Below are positions 42,351-46,033 of a stretch of DNA of 46,033 nucleotides, in pieces; position 1 is the stretch's first letter, and every line of letters starts with the position of its first letter. Source of the stretch: Collinsella aerofaciens. Its GTDB lineage: Bacteria > Actinomycetota > Coriobacteriia > Coriobacteriales > Coriobacteriaceae. The notes beneath the pieces were generated by a model. It did no database searches. It was not told where the DNA came from and saw nothing but the letters and a program-made list of their open reading frames with translations. The position numbers and the translations under genes were made by a program. Location: assembly GCF_902364355.1 (NCBI RefSeq), contig NZ_CABJDK010000006.1, positions 96,504 through 142,536 on the forward strand. The letters run 5' to 3'.

Positions 42351-44591
42351 CTATTTCTTAAACCGTGCACCCTGGCGTTTTCTGCCCGATGCGAACGTGG
42401 AACCCTTGCGGGCCTGCGAACGTAAGCGCTCGATCGTCTCGTCCTCAGACGCACCCTCGAGCATCGCCCGAATCTGAACGACGGCATCGCGCAGGCGCGC
42501 CGCCTCCTCAAAGTCCATGGCGGCAGAAGCGTTACGCATATCCTCTTCCATGGTTTCGACGATCCGCACAAGCTCGTCATGCGGCAGTTCTTCCAACTGC
42601 TCCGCAAGTGTCTGCTCGGGCGCCACCGTTTCCAGCACGCCACCCTCGCCCGACTCATCGGGCGTATAGAATGCGCCATGTCCAAGAGAGTCGCCCTTCG
42701 AGCGCCCCTTGGAACCCACGGTTTTTTCGGCCTCGGCAATAAAACTTGAGATGTCGTTGATGGCCTTGCGCACCGTCTTGGGCACAATGCCATGCTCTTC
42801 GTTATATGCCATCTGAATCTCACGACGGCGCTGCGTCTCCTCGATGGCCTCTTTCATCGAATCGGTCACAACGTCCGCATACATGATGACTTCGCCATCG
42901 GCGTTACGGGCCGCGCGGCCAATCGTCTGAATCAGCGAACGGCGGTTGCGCAAGAAGCCTTCCTTATCGGCATCGAGAATTGCCACCAGTGAGACCTCGG
43001 GAAGGTCTAGGCCCTCGCGAAGCAGGTTGATGCCAACGAGAACATCGATCTTGCCCTCGCGCAGCGTTCGCAGGATCTCGACACGGTCCATCGTCGCTGT
43101 ATCGGAGTGCATGTAATTGACCTTAATGCCGGCATCAAGCAGATGGTCGGTCAGGTCCTCGGCCATGCGCTTGGTGAGCGTGGTCACCAGCACGCGCTCC
43201 TTGCGGGCAACGCGCTCGCGAATCTCGTCCTCAAGATCGTCAATCTGCCCACGAACCGGACGCACATCGATCTTGGGGTCGAGCAGACCGGTTGGACGAA
43301 TAATCTGCTCAACGTCGTTTTGGCTCACCCGCAGCTCGTAGTCGCCCGGTGTGGCCGAAACATAGATAAACTGGGGTATCCTTGCCTCAAACTCATCGAA
43401 ACGAAGCGGGCGGTTATCGAGTGCCGAAGGAAGGCGAAAACCATGCTCCACCAGCGTCACCTTACGCGAGCGGTCACCTTCGTGCATGCCGCGAATCTGC
43501 GGCACCGTCACATGGCTCTCATCGATGATGCAGAGCATGTCCTTAGGGAAGTAATCGATCAGGGTAAACGGCGGCTCGCCCGGTTTTCGACCGTCCAGAT
43601 GACGCGAGTAGTTCTCGATACCGTTACAAAAACCCATGGTCTCGAGCATCTCGAGATCATAGTCGGTGCGCTGCTGCAGACGCTGTGCCTCGAGCAACTT
43701 GTCGGTCGCCTTGAGCTCGGCCACACGCTTCTCGCACTCTTCACTGATTGATTTCAGAGCCGCCTTGACCTTCGGCTTCTCGGTCACGTAGTGCGATGCC
43801 GGCCATACGGGGATGGCCTCGTACTCACGAAGCATCTCACCGGTAACCTCATCGATCTCGGCAATAAGCTCAACCTCGTCGCCAAAGAACTCAAACCGCA
43901 ACGGATGCTCGGCATAAGGCGGATACACGTCGACAACATCGCCGCGCACGCGGAACGTGCCGCGTGCCAGGTCATAGTCATTGCGATCATATTGAATGTC
44001 AATAAGTGCATGGATAAAGTCATCACGCTCGAGCGGCACCTTCTTGTCGACGTTTGGAGCCAGACCCGCATAGTCCTCAGGAGAGCCAATGCCATAGATA
44101 CACGAGACCGATGCGACAACGATCACATCGCGTCGAGAGAGCAGCGATGCGGTCGCCTGATGTCGCAGCATCTCGACCTCTTCGTTAATCGAGGAGTCTT
44201 TCTCGATATATGTATCGCTTTGCGGCACATACGCCTCGGGCTGATAGTAGTCGTAGTACGAGACAAAGTAGACCACAGCGTTGTTGGGAAAGAACTCTTT
44301 GAGCTCGCTCGCAAGCTGAGCGGCGAGCGTTTTATTGGGAGCCATGACCAGCGTCGGCTTCCCCAGGGCCTCAATAGTCTTAGCCATCGTGAAGGTCTTG
44401 CCCGAACCAGTCACGCCCAGCAAAACCTGATAGCGATCTCCGTCCCTCACACCCTGCACAAGCGACTCAATGGCCTTAGGCTGAGAACCTGCAGGCTCAT
44501 AGGGAGAAACGACTTCAAACGGCACCTCAGCGCCCTCAACGCCAAAACGTTTGAGCTCTCCTCCAACACGCTCAACTTCAAATTCCGCCAT
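42351..44591 (-). CDS. uvrB: Excinuclease ABC subunit B
   Basis: A 746-aa DNA helicase-like subunit of nucleotide excision repair. Walker [14 protein letters not shown] (~57), the DNA-probing beta-hairpin region [16 protein letters not shown] (~105-120), Walker B-type CIIDESHVT, helicase motifs [18 protein letters not shown] and [12 protein letters not shown], and a C-terminal UVR motif ([13 protein letters not shown]) for UvrC binding. Somewhat longer than usual (~660-700 aa) because of a polar insertion before the UVR motif. It lies 51 nt after the transglycosylase gene and may be co-transcribed with coaE. No clear SOS box seen directly upstream. Confidence 0.97.
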   Translation of the reverse strand: MAEFEVERVGGELKRFGVEGAEVPFEVVSPYEPAGSQPKAIESLVQGVRDGDRYQVLLGVTGSGKTFTMAKTIEALGKPTLVMAPNKTLAAQLASELKEFFPNNAVVYFVSYYDYYQPEAYVPQSDTYIEKDSSINEEVEMLRHQATASLLSRRDVIVVASVSCIYGIGSPEDYAGLAPNVDKKVPLERDDFIHALIDIQYDRNDYDLARGTFRVRGDVVDVYPPYAEHPLRFEFFGDEVELIAEIDEVTGEMLREYEAIPVWPASHYVTEKPKVKAALKSISEECEKRVAELKATDKLLEAQRLQQRTDYDLEMLETMGFCNGIENYSRHLDGRKPGEPPFTLIDYFPKDMLCIIDESHVTVPQIRGMHEGDRSRKVTLVEHGFRLPSALDNRPLRFDEFEARIPQFIYVSATPGDYELRVSQNDVEQIIRPTGLLDPKIDVRPVRGQIDDLEDEIRERVARKERVLVTTLTKRMAEDLTDHLLDAGIKVNYMHSDTATMDRVEILRTLREGKIDVLVGINLLREGLDLPEVSLVAILDADKEGFLRNRRSLIQTIGRAARNADGEVIMYADVVTDSMKEAIEETQRRREIQMAYNEEHGIVPKTVRKAINDISSFIAEAEKTVGSKGRSKGDSLGHGAFYTPDESGEGGVLETVAPEQTLAEQLEELPHDELVRIVETMEEDMRNASAAMDFEEAARLRDAVVQIRAMLEGASEDETIERLRSQARKGSTFASGRKRQGARFKK

Positions 44592-44642
44592 GGATACTCC
44601 TAACTCATATATCTGCAGTATACGCAGGCGGCAGGCATAGTC

Positions 44643-45224
44643 CTATACGAACCGATCGGGATAGAGGGTCTTGTAGCGAACCCAGGCATTATTGACACGA
44701 ATCAGATACGCCTGCGTCTCGGGAAAGGTGATTGCATTATGAAGCGACGTGCTCTGCTGCGCCCATCCGTCGACATTGCCCATGCCGGCGTTATAGGCGG
44801 CAATGGCGCTGTCAGTCGACCCGTTAAAATACGTTAGAAGATACGAAAGATACGCACAGCCAAACTCGATGTTCGTAGCGGGATCGTTAAGGTTGTCGGC
44901 GGAATACTCGCTACCATCGACAAGACCCTTGGCAATCATATCCTGGGCAGTCTCGGGCATCAGCTGCATCAATCCCCGAGCGCCTTGATTCGACTCAGCC
45001 TCGGGATCCCAATTCGATTCCGACTTTATGACAGCACACACCAGATATGGATCAAGATTGTGCGAAATGCTCGATTGCTTTACATACGCCTCGTAGTCAA
45101 TTGGATACAAAGGCTTAAAGAAGGCGGCAGGAGCATACGAGTAGACGAGCGAAATAAAGCCGAAGACGAGCACAACGGCAAGTGGCGCAGCGCGATACCA
45201 CGTAAAGAAACGTGTCTTAGGCAT
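44643..45224 (-). CDS. Small membrane-anchored lytic transglycosylase (SLT family)
   Basis: A 193-aa protein with one N-terminal membrane helix (~12-32) and a soluble lytic transglycosylase domain (~50-180). Catalytic Glu in VIKSESNWDPEAES, then GARGLMQLMPETA, the NDPATNIEFGCAYLSYLL motif and AIAAYNAGMGNVDGW are all standard for the fold. It should cleave peptidoglycan glycan strands at the outer face of the membrane. It overlaps coaE by 8 nt, so the two are translationally coupled. Confidence 0.93.
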   Translation of the reverse strand: MPKTRFFTWYRAAPLAVVLVFGFISLVYSYAPAAFFKPLYPIDYEAYVKQSSISHNLDPYLVCAVIKSESNWDPEAESNQGARGLMQLMPETAQDMIAKGLVDGSEYSADNLNDPATNIEFGCAYLSYLLTYFNGSTDSAIAAYNAGMGNVDGWAQQSTSLHNAITFPETQAYLIRVNNAWVRYKTLYPDRFV

Positions 45225-45858
45225 CGGCCTCCTCCTTATCCGTTACATCCCCGAAGCCATGGCGCACAAGCCATGCGTCCAGTTGTTCAAAGAGCGAATT
45301 ATCGCCTCCCGCATTATCGATTACCGTCGTAGCGAGATTGCAAAGCGAAGCCTCATCAGGTTGGCATGCAGAGCGAGCATCAAAATCAGAGGACTCCATA
45401 CCACGATGAATGGCACGCTCACGACGAACTGCCAAAGGAGCACTGATAACCAGAATTTCATCAGCCAGGCCAAAAGCATCCTCAAAACCAGTCGGGGCAG
45501 AAACCTCGACAACCGCAAAGGGATAACGGGGGGACGAAACCGTACAACAAACCGGATCGAGAATCCTAAGCGAAAGCTGTTCAATGAGAACGGGGTGCAC
45601 AAGGTCATTGAGCCGTGCGACCGAATCAGGAGAAGCGAAAGCTCGAGAAGCGAGGATGCTGCGGCGAATGCCGCCCTCCTCATCCAAAATATCCCAGCCA
45701 AATTCTTCCGCGAGGGCATTGACGATATCGGAGCCTGGCACATACAGCGATTTGGCAAGCTCGTCCAGATCGATAAGCATGGCGCCATGAGATTCGAGAT
45801 AGCGGCAGGCAGTCGACTTACCCGAAGCAATATTGCCCAAGACAAAAACGGTAAACAT
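45217..45858 (-). CDS. coaE: Dephospho-CoA kinase
   Basis: A 213-aa enzyme for the last step of CoA synthesis. P-loop LGNIASGKSTACRYL (~7-21), LIDLDELAKSLYVPGS (substrate Asp), VHPVLIEQL (~95) and VVEVSAPTGFEDAF, RRERAIHRG (lid Arg). The start is ATG 45858, with GGAGG 5 nt upstream; the in-frame extension to 46023 runs across a terminator. First gene of a likely coaE-slt(-uvrB) operon. Confidence 0.92.
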   Translation of the reverse strand: MFTVFVLGNIASGKSTACRYLESHGAMLIDLDELAKSLYVPGSDIVNALAEEFGWDILDEEGGIRRSILASRAFASPDSVARLNDLVHPVLIEQLSLRILDPVCCTVSSPRYPFAVVEVSAPTGFEDAFGLADEILVISAPLAVRRERAIHRGMESSDFDARSACQPDEASLCNLATTVIDNAGGDNSLFEQLDAWLVRHGFGDVTDKEEADA

Positions 45859-45985
45859 CAAGTCCTCCCTAACGCCAATGGGAGTTATTATCGCGCAAAT
45901 ACAAAAGAAGGACTCAAAATACAGCCAAACAGTAAGACAAGCTAAAAGAAGGCGAGTTCTTGTATTACAGCTCTTTATAAAACGC

Positions 45986-46014
45986 AAAAAAAGGGGAGGC
46001 CGCGAGGCCTCCCC
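45986..46014 (-). terminator. Terminator of an upstream minus-strand gene outside the window
   Basis: GGGGAGGCC (45993-46001) pairs with GGCCTCCCC (46006-46014) around GCGA. The minus-strand exit is TTTTTTTGCG. The plus-strand side also has CTTCTT. It separates coaE from its neighbour beyond the window end. Confidence 0.88.
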
Positions 46015-46033
46015 CTTCTTCAAGTCAAGCGTA

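Noticed and set aside
44592..44660. SOS box upstream of uvrB
   Set aside because: Only a CGAACCGATCGG-like half match near the transglycosylase stop; the second half-site is missing.
1..46033. CRISPR array, insertion sequence, prophage or integrase
   Set aside because: No regularly spaced repeats, transposase, integrase or phage structural genes were recognised on either strand.

Overview
The window looks like chromosomal DNA from a GC-rich anaerobic actinobacterium, most likely a Coriobacteriia member such as Collinsella. This is inferred from gene content and order (rapZ-whiA next to gap-pgk-tpiA-gpmI-secG, split uvrA/uvrB/uvrC loci, Tat-type lipoprotein solute-binding proteins) and from codon bias; no 16S gene or other direct marker is present. 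Most genes lie on the minus strand. Only 36163-42285 is transcribed rightward. I see no phage, insertion sequence, CRISPR array or rRNA.

Layout. Positions 1-520 hold three minus-strand tRNAs (Gly-GCC, Cys-GCA, Gly-GCC), each with its own terminator, plus a 100-bp palindromic element. 626-3796 encode a partner-switching pair: a PAS/GAF/PP2C (SpoIIE-type) phosphatase and a fused STAS + anti-sigma-kinase protein, just downstream of tRNA-Leu(GAG). 4090-4530 is a dense cluster of long inverted repeats. 4546-10488 is a complete oppABCDF-type peptide ABC transporter. 10782-15876 is secG and the lower-glycolysis block gpmI, tpiA, pgk, gapA. 16070-17926 is whiA and rapZ, with no yvcK between them.

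18028-28458 is a catabolic island best read as sialic acid (or a related N-acyl sugar acid) use. It encodes a Tat lipoprotein binding protein, a permease, a permease-ATPase fusion, an ATPase, an intact CE7-type esterase, an overlapping CE7 paralogue that has lost its nucleophile serine, a DapA/NanA-family lyase, a ROK kinase and NanE epimerase. Together these would import the sugar, deacetylate it, cleave it to a hexosamine plus pyruvate, phosphorylate the hexosamine and epimerise it to GlcNAc-6-P. No sialidase, nagA/nagB or regulator lies in the window. The island sits between rapZ and uvrC.

28824-36035 is uvrC, murJ, ybaK and uvrA, the last with a near-consensus SOS box. 36163-42285 (plus strand) encodes an LtaS-like sulfatase-fold membrane protein, an Mrp/NBP35 ATPase and two flavoproteins. 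42351-45858 is uvrB, a small lytic transglycosylase and coaE.

The least explained signal is a set of five long (96-132 bp) intergenic palindromes. Two of them, 18.6 kb apart and in opposite orientation, share a roughly 46-bp core that is nearly identical, embedded in flanking arms that differ in sequence yet stay self-complementary within each copy.
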